Below are positions 16,982 through 25,684 of a DNA stretch of 40,882 nucleotides, piece after piece. The position numbers and the translations under genes were made by a program. The DNA lies in the NCBI GenBank assembly GCA_022450395.1, contig JAKUQE010000028.1, forward strand, positions 1-40,882, written 5' to 3'. The number at the start of each line of letters is the position of its first letter. The first letter of the stretch is position 1. The notes beneath the pieces were generated by a model, which was not told the origin of the DNA, did not search any database, and was given only the letters and a program-made list of their open reading frames with translations. Source of the DNA: Dehalococcoidia bacterium. GTDB lineage: Bacteria > Chloroflexota > Dehalococcoidia > Lucifugimonadales > UBA3495.

Positions 16982-18693
16982 ACCCCAGCCGCCTCCTTCC
17001 TAACGGCCTCCGTCACTTCGGTGATTCGCTTAACCAGATCTCGCACTTTGAAAGGTAGGCCCGTATATTGGGTGATGGCCTCGGCTTTCACCCCTTGGGA
17101 ACGCAAGATACTGGCGAACTGCCCTTGATAGTTCAGCTCTGGGACAATCACCAAGTCTTTCTTTTTGAGTTCTTCCAGCATTTTTGGAGGCAGCGGATTC
17201 AGGTACATGGTGTAGTACCAGCCCACAGGAACCCCCGAAGCCTTCATCTGATTATAGGCTTCCAGCGCGGGACCCTTCGAACCGCCCCAAGGCATCATGA
17301 CGATGGACTCGTCGACGTTGTCCGTTTCGTATTCGTCTTCTTCCAGAAGCTTCAGTTTGCTGAAACGCCGCTCAGTCATCTGTATGTGACGGCTGGCCAA
17401 GTGAGTGGTGTCGCCCATGTCGTCATGCTCACTGCCGTTGGCGACATATGCTCCCGGATTGCCGGGTAGTGGCATTGGGGACAACTCGAAGCCGGCGTAT
17501 CGATGGTATCCGTTGGTCCCTTCGTAGACCTGCCGTCTCTGATCCTCAACTTGGGAAAGGTCAGGCTTGGCGATGTTTTGCACCCGCTCTGCCAAAGCCA
17601 TCTCGGTCATCAAGATCACCGGCCCTTGGTACCGCTCGGACCAGGTAAGAGCCTTGATCGCGCCGTAGAAACACTCTTCCACCGTGCCCACCGCGATGAT
17701 TGGCATCCGGACATCGCCGTGGGCGGGGAACATGCAGGCCATCAAGTCCGATTGTTCCGTCTTGGTAGGTAGACCGGTGGCCGGGCCGCCCCTTTGCACG
17801 TCCACGACGACCAAGGGAATCTCAGCGATCCAACCTAGCCCTAGACCCTCACTCATCAGGGAGAATCCCGGTCCGGCGGTGGCCGTCATTGCCTTTTTAC
17901 CGGCGAATCCCGCTCCCAGGATGGCGGTGATCGACTCGATCTCCGAACTTACTTGATGGGCAAATTTCCCCTCGCCGACCAGGTTCCGTTCCATGTATAA
18001 CAGAATAGTCGTGGCCGGGGAGATAGGATATCCAACGTAGAATTCCAAACCTCCGGCCAGCGCGCCCAGGGCCAAGGCTTCGTTTCCTTTCAGCATCAAT
18101 TGGGCGAAGTCTGGCGGGTTTGGAGCAGCCAGGGCGCCCAGAGCGAGTCCGCTCTCGGAGATGTGTTCCCGGCCCAGTGTCATTGCCTGAATATTGGAAC
18201 GGATAATTTCTTCGTCACCGGATCGGCCGCGGGTGAATCTCTTGGTAACGAACTCTTCCAGATACTGCTGGGGCATATCCACCAAGTGGGCCAGAGCTCC
18301 GATGATGACCATGTTTGCGGCCCGGTTGTTTCCCGTGGACCGGGCTAGTTCGTCGAAGGGAAGGCCAAAGCCTCGAGAGTCGCCTTCAAGTTGGAATTCA
18401 TTGGAGTTGAAGATGATGACGCCTTCATCCCGAACATCGGAGTTGTGCTCGTCGTAGGCGTCCTGATTGAAGGCCACCAGTACATCCACGTCGTCACCGG
18501 CGCTTAGAACCGGGTCCACGGCGATCCGGGCTTGGGTCCAGGTGGGGCCTCCCATAATCTGGGAAGGAAAAGTAGCGAATGTTTGAGCGTGATAGCCGAC
18601 TTGGGTGGCGGCCTGGGCTAAACCTTCTGCCGAAGTAACCACCCCTTGTCCGCCTTCACCGGCGAACCTGACGACGAAGTCACGCATTTCCAT
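16978..18693 (-). CDS. korA: 2-oxoacid:ferredoxin oxidoreductase, fused gamma-alpha subunit
   Basis: The 571-residue protein joins the gamma domain (residues 1-about 180, with GEGGQGV at 12-18) to the alpha domain (about 200-571, with YPISPAT at 222-228 and the TAGPGFSLMSEGLG segment). This fused order is typical of two-subunit KorAB enzymes in aerobic or microaerobic bacteria. It works in the cytoplasm with KorB in the TCA cycle or in amino-acid breakdown. AGGGAGAA lies seven bases before the ATG at 18693. The operon has a good promoter at 18986-18958 and a leader of about 258 nt. Confidence 0.9.
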   Translation of the reverse strand: MEMRDFVVRFAGEGGQGVVTSAEGLAQAATQVGYHAQTFATFPSQIMGGPTWTQARIAVDPVLSAGDDVDVLVAFNQDAYDEHNSDVRDEGVIIFNSNEFQLEGDSRGFGLPFDELARSTGNNRAANMVIIGALAHLVDMPQQYLEEFVTKRFTRGRSGDEEIIRSNIQAMTLGREHISESGLALGALAAPNPPDFAQLMLKGNEALALGALAGGLEFYVGYPISPATTILLYMERNLVGEGKFAHQVSSEIESITAILGAGFAGKKAMTATAGPGFSLMSEGLGLGWIAEIPLVVVDVQRGGPATGLPTKTEQSDLMACMFPAHGDVRMPIIAVGTVEECFYGAIKALTWSERYQGPVILMTEMALAERVQNIAKPDLSQVEDQRRQVYEGTNGYHRYAGFELSPMPLPGNPGAYVANGSEHDDMGDTTHLASRHIQMTERRFSKLKLLEEDEYETDNVDESIVMMPWGGSKGPALEAYNQMKASGVPVGWYYTMYLNPLPPKMLEELKKKDLVIVPELNYQGQFASILRSQGVKAEAITQYTGLPFKVRDLVKRITEVTEAVRKEAAGV

Positions 18694-18957
18694 GTGTATT
18701 TCTCCCTAGGTCAGTATCGGGCAGATTGGATTTTAAGGTTAAGCCGATTGGCATGCAAGGGCTGGGGATGGCAAAGGAGAAACAATTGTCGCGCCACGCT
18801 GGAGAATAAAGATTTAGTGGCGGCTGTCATGGTGATTGTTTGGAGCAGCCCCATGGCGCCGTTCGAGGTAAAATTGAGCCTCGGTTGAGGGGGAGCCATA
18901 AGGTCAAGCGTAAACAACCTTGTAGGGTTGTTGTTCATATCTGATGTAGCGCCTCGA

Positions 18958-18986
18958 ATGTTACAGCAGGCACGGTCTAATGTCAA
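18958..18986 (-). promoter_or_regulatory. promoter of korAB
   Basis: On the minus strand, TTGACA (18986-18981), a 17-bp spacer and TAACAT (18963-18958) make a strong housekeeping promoter. The leader of about 258 nt that follows (to 18694) holds no supported gene. It can form a small hairpin, AACAACC with GGTTGTT (plus positions 18913-18932). Confidence 0.6.
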
Positions 18987-19030
18987 TTAACTAGCGCCGG
19001 ATAATGTTGAATAATATGTCCCCGGCGGCG

Positions 19031-19060
19031 TTGTTTCAAACTTCAGCGGTATGCTAGAAT
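19031..19060 (+). promoter_or_regulatory. promoter of dprA, apparently leaderless
   Basis: TTGTTT (19031-19036), 18 bp, then TGC-TAGAAT (19052-19060), an extended -10. The expected start point falls at 19067-19068, on the ATG itself, so the mRNA would lack a leader. No Shine-Dalgarno precedes the ATG. Confidence 0.5.
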
Positions 19061-19067
19061 CGCTAAC

Positions 19068-20177
19068 ATGGTGGACATAAAATACTGGGCGGTGTTGAAC
19101 CTTGTGCCCAGATTAGGATCGGTAAGGTTTCGCAAGCTAGAGGCCTACTTCGGAGACATGGAAAAGGCTTGGCAGGCAAGCCTTGGCGAGTTAAAGGCGG
19201 CGGGTCTTGATGATCGGACTGCCAGAGACCTGATAACCCTTCGTAGCAAGACCACGCCGGAATCCGAGCTTGATAGGAATCTACGCGCCGGGATAAATCT
19301 GGTTTGCTGGCACGATGATGATTATCCCGCGCGGCTGAAAGAGATCGCGGACCCTCCGCCAGTCCTCTATTTCAAGGGAACGCTCTTACCGTCCGACGAA
19401 AGGTCGCTCGCAGTAGTTGGGACCAGGGGTCCGACTTCCTATGGAAGGGAAGCAGCGGCGGGACTTACCGCCGAATTAGCGCACAACGGTATCGTCATCG
19501 TCAGCGGCCTGGCGAGAGGGATAGACGGAGTGGCTCATCGAGCGGCTCTGGAGAGCGGCGGCCGGACCATCGGCGTTCTGGCCAATGGCCTGGACATGAT
19601 TTATCCTAGGGAACACACCAACTTGGCCCAACAGATCGTGGACCGTGGCGCCATCGTCAGCGAATATCCTCCGGGCGTCCGGCCCGATTCCCGGAGTTTT
19701 CCCCGGCGGAACCGTTTGATCAGTGGCATCAGCCTGGGTTCTCTGGTGGTTGAGGCTGGAGAAGGCAGCGGGGCCCGCTGGACCGTGTATCATGCGTTGG
19801 AGCAGAACCGGGAAGTTTTCTGCGTGCCGGGCAGTATCTACTCTCCCATGAGCCGGCTGACCAACCGGTTGATTCAGGAAGGAGCCAAGCTGGTATCCAA
19901 CGTTACCGATATTCTGGAAGAGTTGAATTTGACGGCGGTGGCACGGCAGGTGCAACTCCCCCTGCCGGAGGATACGGATGGCGATCCTGAGTCTGCTTTA
20001 CTGGGTCTTTTGAACGACGATCCACAACACATCGATGATATTAGAAGAATCGCGGACATCCCCATTACGTCTGTAAGCAGTATGCTAACCATGCTGGAAT
20101 TGAAAGGCCTGGTGCGGCAGGTGGGCTGCATGCACTATGTCCGTTTACGGGAGGTATCCCAAGTCTATGGTAACTAA
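19068..20177 (+). CDS. dprA: DNA-processing protein DprA
   Basis: The 369-residue protein protects incoming single-stranded DNA and loads RecA during natural transformation. The N-terminal helix-hairpin region (1-70) is followed by the Rossmann-like core with VVGTRGPTSYGREAA, SGLARGIDGVAHRAAL and RNRLISGIS. A C-terminal winged helix (about 300-365, LLGLLNDDPQHIDDIRRIA) completes it. The ATG at 19068 appears leaderless. It opens a plus-strand run of overlapping genes, and topA begins inside its last codons. The dprA-topA pairing is common in bacteria. Confidence 0.93.
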   Translation: MVDIKYWAVLNLVPRLGSVRFRKLEAYFGDMEKAWQASLGELKAAGLDDRTARDLITLRSKTTPESELDRNLRAGINLVCWHDDDYPARLKEIADPPPVLYFKGTLLPSDERSLAVVGTRGPTSYGREAAAGLTAELAHNGIVIVSGLARGIDGVAHRAALESGGRTIGVLANGLDMIYPREHTNLAQQIVDRGAIVSEYPPGVRPDSRSFPRRNRLISGISLGSLVVEAGEGSGARWTVYHALEQNREVFCVPGSIYSPMSRLTNRLIQEGAKLVSNVTDILEELNLTAVARQVQLPLPEDTDGDPESALLGLLNDDPQHIDDIRRIADIPITSVSSMLTMLELKGLVRQVGCMHYVRLREVSQVYGN

Positions 20178-22434
20178 GGCCAAAACCGCCTCGAAATCGC
20201 GTGCTACCAAAGCGGGTAGCCGTAAATCCACCGCCAAGAGCGCCAAGGGAACGAAGAAAGGCTCTTCCGTTAGAAGTGCGGCCGGGAAGCAGCTCGTGAT
20301 AGTTGAGTCTCCGGCCAAAGCTCGAACGGTGGGCCAGATGTTGGGCAACAAGTACGTGGTAGTGGCTTCCCAGGGCCATGTGCGGGACTTGCCCAAAAGC
20401 AAGATTGGGGTGGATATTGAAAACGAGTTTGAACCATCCTACGTAATCATGCGGGACAAGCGGTCCATCCTCAACGATCTGAAAAAGGCCGGCGACCAGG
20501 CCAAGACTATTTATCTAGCCACTGACCCGGACCGGGAAGGAGAGGCTATCTCTTGGCACCTGCAAACGGCAGCAAAGTGGGACGAAAGGCCCGACCCTCC
20601 CAAGCGCGTGGTTTTCCACGAGATCACCAAACAGGCCGTGGAAGAAGCCTTCCAGCATCCCCGGGAAATCGACATGGATCTGGTGAACGCCCAGCAAGCG
20701 CGGCGCATCCTTGACCGTTTGGTGGGCTACCAGATCAGCCCTCTTCTCTGGCGGAGGGTCCAGCGCGGTCTGTCGGCGGGGCGGGTACAGTCGGTATCCC
20801 TGAGAATGGTGGTGGACCGGGAGAAGGAGATCCAGGCTTTTGTTCCCGTTGAATCTTGGACCCTAGAGGCCCAACTCCACAAAGAAAAGAGCCCAGCCGC
20901 CCGGCCCAACCTCTTTACGGGCGTTCTGCACTCGGTGAAAGGCCAAAAGAACCGCTTGTCGATACCCAACGAGGACGATGCCCGCGGGTTTGAGGCCGAG
21001 TTGAAGGATGCGGCCTATGCGGTGTCCAACGTGCGAAAACGGGAAGTCCGCCAGCGTCCTACCGCACCCTTTACCACCAGTACTATGCAGCAGGAAGCAG
21101 GCCGAAAACTGCGGCTGACCCCCCGCCGTACGATGTCCATAGCCCAAGAACTCTACGAAGGGCTCCAAGTGGGTGGCGGAGAATCGGTGGGACTGATCAC
21201 GTACATGCGGACCGATTCGGTGCAGGTGTCGACGTCTGCCATCAGCGAGGCCCGCGGTTACATCACCGATACTTACGGCAAGGACTATATTCCGGAAAAG
21301 CCGCGGGTGTTCACCACCAAGGCCAAATCGGCCCAGGAAGCTCACGAAGCGATCCGGCCCACGTCTATCAGACGTACTCCGGAGTCAGTTAAAGCCTTCC
21401 TGAGCCGGCCTCAATTCAACTTGTACAGTTTGGTTTGGTCTCGGATGTTGGCCAGCCAGATGGCCGATGCCCGGACCGAAGCTACTACCGTGGATATTGA
21501 AGCGGCCTGCAAAGGGACGTCCAAGGTCTATATGTTCCGGTCCACCGGCTCGGTGTTGAAGTTCCCAGGATTCCGGGCGCTCTACCTGGAAAGTCGCGAC
21601 GATGACGAGTCCGAGGATGGCCGCCAATCCCTTCCTGAACTGGCGGCCGGCGATCGTTTGGGCTGCCAGGATCTGGAGGCGTTGCAGCACTTCACGCAGC
21701 CGCCGCCCAGATTCACCGAGGCCACATTGATCAAGGCCATGGAAGAGAAGGGTATCGGCCGTCCCAGCACCTATGCCCCAACCGTGGGAACATTGCTGGA
21801 CCGGCACTATGTGACCAAGGAACAAAACCGTCTTTTGCCTTCCGCGCTGGGAGTCACGGTCACTGAACTGCTCCTTGAGTTCTTCACTGACGTGATGGAC
21901 CTGGACTTTACCGCAAAGATGGAAGAAGGGTTGGATGAGGTGTCCCGGGGGGAACGGGAGTGGGTCCCCATGCTGGGAGAATTCTACGGTCCCTTCGAGA
22001 AGGCCCTGGCCAAGGCTGAAGAGTCGATGCCCCGGACCAAGGTGGAAGAGGAGACCGACGAGGTCTGCGACACCTGCGGCAAGCCCATGGTGATCAAGAC
22101 CGGGCGGTTCGGCCGGTTCCTGGCCTGTACCGGATTCCCCGAGTGCCGGACCACCAAACCGATATTGAACAAGATCGGTGTCTCATGTCCCAAGCCCGAC
22201 TGTACCGGAGAGATCGTGGAACGCCAGGCCCGAGGCGGCCGGCGTCCATTCTTTGGCTGCTCCCGTTACCCCGATTGCGACTTCATCAGCAACCAGCGAC
22301 CCGTGCCTACTCCCTGCCCCGAGTGCAACGGCATGATGGTGCAACAAGGCCGGGACATGCTTTCGTGCACCGTTTGCGATTGGCGTGAGGCCATCCTGGA
22401 GCCGTCCCCGGAGTTGACGCCAGTTGGCGATTGA
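20167..22434 (+). CDS. topA: DNA topoisomerase I
   Basis: This type IA topoisomerase relaxes negative supercoils. The TOPRIM domain has E47 (IVESPAKA) and DPDREGEA; the catalytic tyrosine is Y346 (LITYMRTDS). Three C-terminal zinc ribbons follow (CDTCGK...FPEC, CPKPDC...YPDC, CPECNG...CTVC). A lysine-rich extension of about 40 residues precedes the TOPRIM domain and is unusual for the family. Start ATG 20167 (755 residues) lies 12 bases after GGGAGG and overlaps the dprA stop; an in-frame ATG at 20137 would place that binding site inside the gene. Confidence 0.95.
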   Translation: MVTKAKTASKSRATKAGSRKSTAKSAKGTKKGSSVRSAAGKQLVIVESPAKARTVGQMLGNKYVVVASQGHVRDLPKSKIGVDIENEFEPSYVIMRDKRSILNDLKKAGDQAKTIYLATDPDREGEAISWHLQTAAKWDERPDPPKRVVFHEITKQAVEEAFQHPREIDMDLVNAQQARRILDRLVGYQISPLLWRRVQRGLSAGRVQSVSLRMVVDREKEIQAFVPVESWTLEAQLHKEKSPAARPNLFTGVLHSVKGQKNRLSIPNEDDARGFEAELKDAAYAVSNVRKREVRQRPTAPFTTSTMQQEAGRKLRLTPRRTMSIAQELYEGLQVGGGESVGLITYMRTDSVQVSTSAISEARGYITDTYGKDYIPEKPRVFTTKAKSAQEAHEAIRPTSIRRTPESVKAFLSRPQFNLYSLVWSRMLASQMADARTEATTVDIEAACKGTSKVYMFRSTGSVLKFPGFRALYLESRDDDESEDGRQSLPELAAGDRLGCQDLEALQHFTQPPPRFTEATLIKAMEEKGIGRPSTYAPTVGTLLDRHYVTKEQNRLLPSALGVTVTELLLEFFTDVMDLDFTAKMEEGLDEVSRGEREWVPMLGEFYGPFEKALAKAEESMPRTKVEEETDEVCDTCGKPMVIKTGRFGRFLACTGFPECRTTKPILNKIGVSCPKPDCTGEIVERQARGGRRPFFGCSRYPDCDFISNQRPVPTPCPECNGMMVQQGRDMLSCTVCDWREAILEPSPELTPVGD

Positions 22435-23419
22435 CCACGGAACACCAATTTCCGCCGAGTTGGCCCGCTTTGATGCCCTGGTTGAAGGTTATCCTGATTA
22501 CCTCAGAGGGCAGCGGGGGCTGTCGGAAAACACGGTCCGGATCTACCTGGACGACATCGCCTCCTTCCGGCAATACCTCGGTTTGGAAGAGGTAACTCTG
22601 AAAGATATGGACCGGGCGATGCTCCGGGGATACATGGCCTGGCTGGCCACCGATGCCCTGGATGGCAAGGGATACGCCCGGGTCAGCATCGCCCGTAAAC
22701 TCACGGTGTTACGTTCCTTCTACCTGTTTCTCGTGCAACAAGGATTGTTCAAAGCCAGTCCGGTGCCGTCGGGCCGGAGTTACCGCGTGAAGGTCCAAAA
22801 ACCCCTTCCCAGTTTTCTGGGACAGCGGGATGTGGCCCGGCTTTTGGATGCCCCGGATGAAGCGTCTCCTTTGGGACTGCGGGACCGGGCGATCTTGGAA
22901 GTGCTCTACTCCTGCGGCGTTCGGCTCGGCGAGATACAAACCATGGACCTGCCTCACGTGAACTTCACCAGTCTGGAGATTCTGGTCCGGGGCAAGGGTT
23001 CTAAAGAAAGATGGGTGCTATTCGGTCAGCCTGCCGCCAAGGCATTGCGGCGCTATCTGGACGAAGGGAGGCCCGAACTGGCGATACGCCCTGAATCGGC
23101 GCTCTTCTTAAACCGTTACGGCGCCCGGCTATCTCGCCGGAGCATGGAAAAACTGGTCGGCCGCTACGGAATCCAGGCGCAGACAACCCTGGGCGTACAT
23201 CCCCACACCCTGCGGCACTCCTTCGCTACCCACATGTTGGAAGGGGGCGCGGACCTGCGAGTGATCCAGGAGTTGCTGGGACATTCCAGCCCCAGCACCA
23301 CCCAGATATACACCCATGTCACCAAGCAGGAGGCCCTTTCGGCCTATCTTACCAACCACCCCCGCTCCGATATGCCGCCGGTTTCGTCAGCACCTCCGGA
23401 GACTGACCCTGATGACTAG
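22424..23419 (+). CDS. xerC: tyrosine recombinase XerC/XerD
   Basis: The 331-residue protein has an N-terminal SAM-like DNA-binding domain (about 15-110) and a catalytic domain with the full active set R167, K191, H261, R264, H287 and Y296. It should resolve chromosome dimers at dif, probably alone or with a second Xer elsewhere. The start TTG at 22424 overlaps the topA stop and has GGAG ten bases upstream. Its position after topA is the common bacterial place for xerC. It is not flanked by att sites or phage genes, so an integrase role is unlikely. Confidence 0.9.
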   Translation: MAIDHGTPISAELARFDALVEGYPDYLRGQRGLSENTVRIYLDDIASFRQYLGLEEVTLKDMDRAMLRGYMAWLATDALDGKGYARVSIARKLTVLRSFYLFLVQQGLFKASPVPSGRSYRVKVQKPLPSFLGQRDVARLLDAPDEASPLGLRDRAILEVLYSCGVRLGEIQTMDLPHVNFTSLEILVRGKGSKERWVLFGQPAAKALRRYLDEGRPELAIRPESALFLNRYGARLSRRSMEKLVGRYGIQAQTTLGVHPHTLRHSFATHMLEGGADLRVIQELLGHSSPSTTQIYTHVTKQEALSAYLTNHPRSDMPPVSSAPPETDPDD

Positions 23420-23861
23420 GTTCCTAGTGCTCAACGGACCGAACATCAACGCGTTAGGCCGCCGGGACATTGGTATCTACGGCGCTATGACCTTGGACGA
23501 TGTGAATCGGGAAGTGTCTCAACTGGCCGATAAGCTGGGAGTGGAGGTCACTTTCTTCCAGTCCAACGTGGAAGGGCACCTGGTTGATTGCATCCAAGAG
23601 CATTTTGGGACCATCCAAGGGATCATCATTAACCCCGGGGCTTTGACCCATTACAGCTATACCTTAAAGGACGGCCTCATCGACGCCGGAGTGCCCATCA
23701 TTGAGGTTCATCTGAGCAACCCTTACGCAAGAGAAGAATGGCGGCGCCATTCCGTCGTAACCGACATCGCCCGAGGCCAGATTGCGGGGTTTGGTTGGAG
23801 AAGCTATACTGCGGCTCTGGACATTCTTGCCGCGATAACCGAGGAAGAAGGAGTGCAATGA
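23412..23861 (+). CDS. aroQ: type II 3-dehydroquinate dehydratase
   Basis: The 149-residue enzyme catalyses step three of the shikimate pathway. It has LNGPNINALGRRD at the N-terminus, Y23 (IYG), QSNVEGHLVD, the INPGALTHYSYTL stretch with the catalytic His, and NPYAREEWRRHS near the C-terminus. Length is typical. ATG at 23412 overlaps the last codons of xerC by eight bases; frames further upstream lie inside xerC. It is an isolated aro gene in a DNA-metabolism cluster. Confidence 0.95.
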   Translation: MTRFLVLNGPNINALGRRDIGIYGAMTLDDVNREVSQLADKLGVEVTFFQSNVEGHLVDCIQEHFGTIQGIIINPGALTHYSYTLKDGLIDAGVPIIEVHLSNPYAREEWRRHSVVTDIARGQIAGFGWRSYTAALDILAAITEEEGVQ

Positions 23862-24925
23862 GCGACCGCCTGGAGCGAGTGGCGGGCCAATTGGCCGAGA
23901 GAAATCTGGACGCGATTCTGATCTCGGCTCCGGAAAACCGCCGTTATCTCTCGGGGTTCACCGGGTCCTCGGGATACTTGCTCATCACCCCCAGCCGGGC
24001 CATGTTGTTTACCGACTCCCGTTACTCCGAGCAGGCCGCCAATCAAGCTCCCGACTTTCAGGTAATTCAGGTGCGAGGCGGTTGGGGCTGGTTGGTGGAG
24101 CAACTCAAGGAGACCGGTGTTCAACGGGTTGGATTTGAAAGCCGGCATATGACCGTGGCTAATTATGAAAAAGTGTTTGATGCCTTGAAAGAAGACGGGA
24201 ATCTGGGTAAAGTTTCGTTGGTTTCGGCCTCCGGCATCGCTGAAGAGCATCGAGTGTTTAAAGACTCGGAAGAGATGGCATTGCTCCAAAAGGCCATCGA
24301 CGCATCGGACTCGGCTATGGAAGCTGTCTGCCCTACCATTCAAGAAGGCATGACTGAAAAGGAAGTCGCGTGGCGCATGGAAATGGCGATGCGGGAGTTT
24401 GGCGCCGACGGCATCAGCTTCGAAACCATCGTGGCCGGCGGTCCCAATGGCGCAATGGCGCACCATATGCCCTCGGACCGGCCCATACAGGCCGGGGAGC
24501 CCATAGTCATCGACATGGGAGCAATAGCAGACGGGTATTGCTCGGATATCACCCGCACCGTGGTGGTCGGCGAGCCTGACGATACTTTCAACAAGATTTA
24601 CGACATCGTGTTGGGGGCCCAACTCACCGCCATCAATACGGTCAAGGCCGGTATGAGCGGTGAGGACTGCGACGGTTTGTCCCGGACGGTCATCGCCGAG
24701 GCTGGTTATGGAGATAATTTCGGCCACAGTCTGGGTCATGGCGTCGGCTTAGAGGTTCACGAGAGCCCAAGAGTTGGCCCCAACTCCCTGGAAACCCTGG
24801 AGCCGAACATGGTGTTCACCGTGGAGCCCGGCATTTATTTAACGGGCTGGGGTGGCGTTCGGATCGAGGATATCGTGGTCCTTGGAGATGATGGAGCAAA
24901 GGTCCTGAGCAAAGCCTGCAAATAA
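23858..24925 (+). CDS. M24 metallopeptidase, Xaa-Pro peptidase type
   Basis: The 355-residue protein has a creatinase-like N-terminal domain (1-125) and a pita-bread catalytic domain. The five metal ligands are D219 (VIDMG), D230 (CSDITRT), H294 (LGHGVG), E323 (VEPGIY) and E337 (RIEDIV), so it is expected to be an active Xaa-Pro dipeptidase or aminopeptidase. Its ATG overlaps the aroQ stop as ATGA, with AAGGAG four bases before it. Linkage of this peptidase to aroQ and efp is common in bacteria. Confidence 0.9.
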   Translation: MSDRLERVAGQLAERNLDAILISAPENRRYLSGFTGSSGYLLITPSRAMLFTDSRYSEQAANQAPDFQVIQVRGGWGWLVEQLKETGVQRVGFESRHMTVANYEKVFDALKEDGNLGKVSLVSASGIAEEHRVFKDSEEMALLQKAIDASDSAMEAVCPTIQEGMTEKEVAWRMEMAMREFGADGISFETIVAGGPNGAMAHHMPSDRPIQAGEPIVIDMGAIADGYCSDITRTVVVGEPDDTFNKIYDIVLGAQLTAINTVKAGMSGEDCDGLSRTVIAEAGYGDNFGHSLGHGVGLEVHESPRVGPNSLETLEPNMVFTVEPGIYLTGWGGVRIEDIVVLGDDGAKVLSKACK

Positions 24926-24930
24926 GAGCT

Positions 24931-25092
24931 TTCAGCAATCAGCTATCAGGAACCGGCCGGTGCCGAGGGGATGAAGATTCGCAGTAACGAGGACACTGAA
25001 CGGGCGGGATCCGAATTGCCGCCTCGACGAGGCAAGAGCTTCAGGTCTCAGCCTACAGTAGCTGACCGCTGATAACGGATGGCTGACAGCTT
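24931..25092 (+). repeat. inverted-repeat island before efp
   Basis: A CTTTCAGCAATCAGCTATCAG stretch (from 24932) has an imperfect inverse at about 25070-25092 (GCTGATAACGGATGGCTGAC). The middle holds a short perfect stem, GCCTCG with CGAGGC (25021-25033). The pattern resembles short non-autonomous repeats. No gene is seen between 24926 and 25113. Confidence 0.4.
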
Positions 25093-25113
25093 GTCACCGG
25101 AATGGAGGTTGGA

Positions 25114-25680
25114 ATGAGCATCAACTTTAGCGATCTAAGCAAGGGAATGGTCATTGAGTTGGACGACCAGCCCTGGCAAATAATGGATTACGAGCGCCAC
25201 AAGATGCAGCAGCGGGCGCCCGTTACCAGAATAAAGTTGAAGAACCTCCTCAGCGGAGCGGTAGTAGAGAAGACTTTCCAAAGATACGACACCTCATTCT
25301 CCATGGCGGACATCGAAAACCGGCAGACCCAGTATATGTACACCGACGGGGACTATTACTACTTCCTGGACGAAGAATCTTTCGACCAGTATGAACTGGA
25401 CGTCAGCCAATTGGGCAAAGCCCTCGATTATCTGAAGGAGCAGATGGTTGTTGAAGCCGTCTTTTACAAAGGGAAGGTGATCAACATCAATCTTCCGACT
25501 CACGTAGATCTGGAAGTGAAAGAGACCCCGCCGAATTTCCAAGGGAACACCGCTCAGGGGGGCACTAAGCCGGCCACCCTGGAAACGGGGCTGCGGGTAA
25601 CCGTGCCGACCTTTGTCACCGCGGGCAATATAGTCCGGGTGGATACGCGTACCGGAGAATATACCGAGCGAGTTAGCTAG
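25114..25680 (+). CDS. efp: translation elongation factor P
   Basis: The 188-residue protein has the three beta-barrel domains of EF-P, which rescues ribosomes stalled at polyproline. KLKNLLSGAVVEKTF in domain I and the GNTAQGGTKPATLETGLRVTVP signature in domain III are clear. The domain I tip loop reads K30-M-Q-Q-R-A35. The residue at the place of the usual modified Lys or Arg is Gln33 in a gapless alignment with KMGRGGA-type loops, so standard lysylation or rhamnosylation seems impossible there. ATG at 25114 is five bases after GGAGG. xseA follows after four bases. Confidence 0.93.
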   Translation: MSINFSDLSKGMVIELDDQPWQIMDYERHKMQQRAPVTRIKLKNLLSGAVVEKTFQRYDTSFSMADIENRQTQYMYTDGDYYYFLDEESFDQYELDVSQLGKALDYLKEQMVVEAVFYKGKVININLPTHVDLEVKETPPNFQGNTAQGGTKPATLETGLRVTVPTFVTAGNIVRVDTRTGEYTERVS

Positions 25681-25684
25681 CCCA

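Noticed and set aside
18711-18986. 91-codon minus-strand frame upstream of korA
   Set aside because: Its ATG lies upstream of the predicted start of transcription and it has no ribosome binding site; it reads as leader sequence.
22424-23419. xerC as an integrase of a mobile island
   Set aside because: It overlaps topA and aroQ in a housekeeping cluster, with no att-like repeats or tRNA beside it.
23804-24739. 311-codon open frame antisense to the M24 peptidase gene
   Set aside because: It is a mirror of a well-supported gene with all metal ligands intact; its His/Gly-rich composition is typical of antisense frames.
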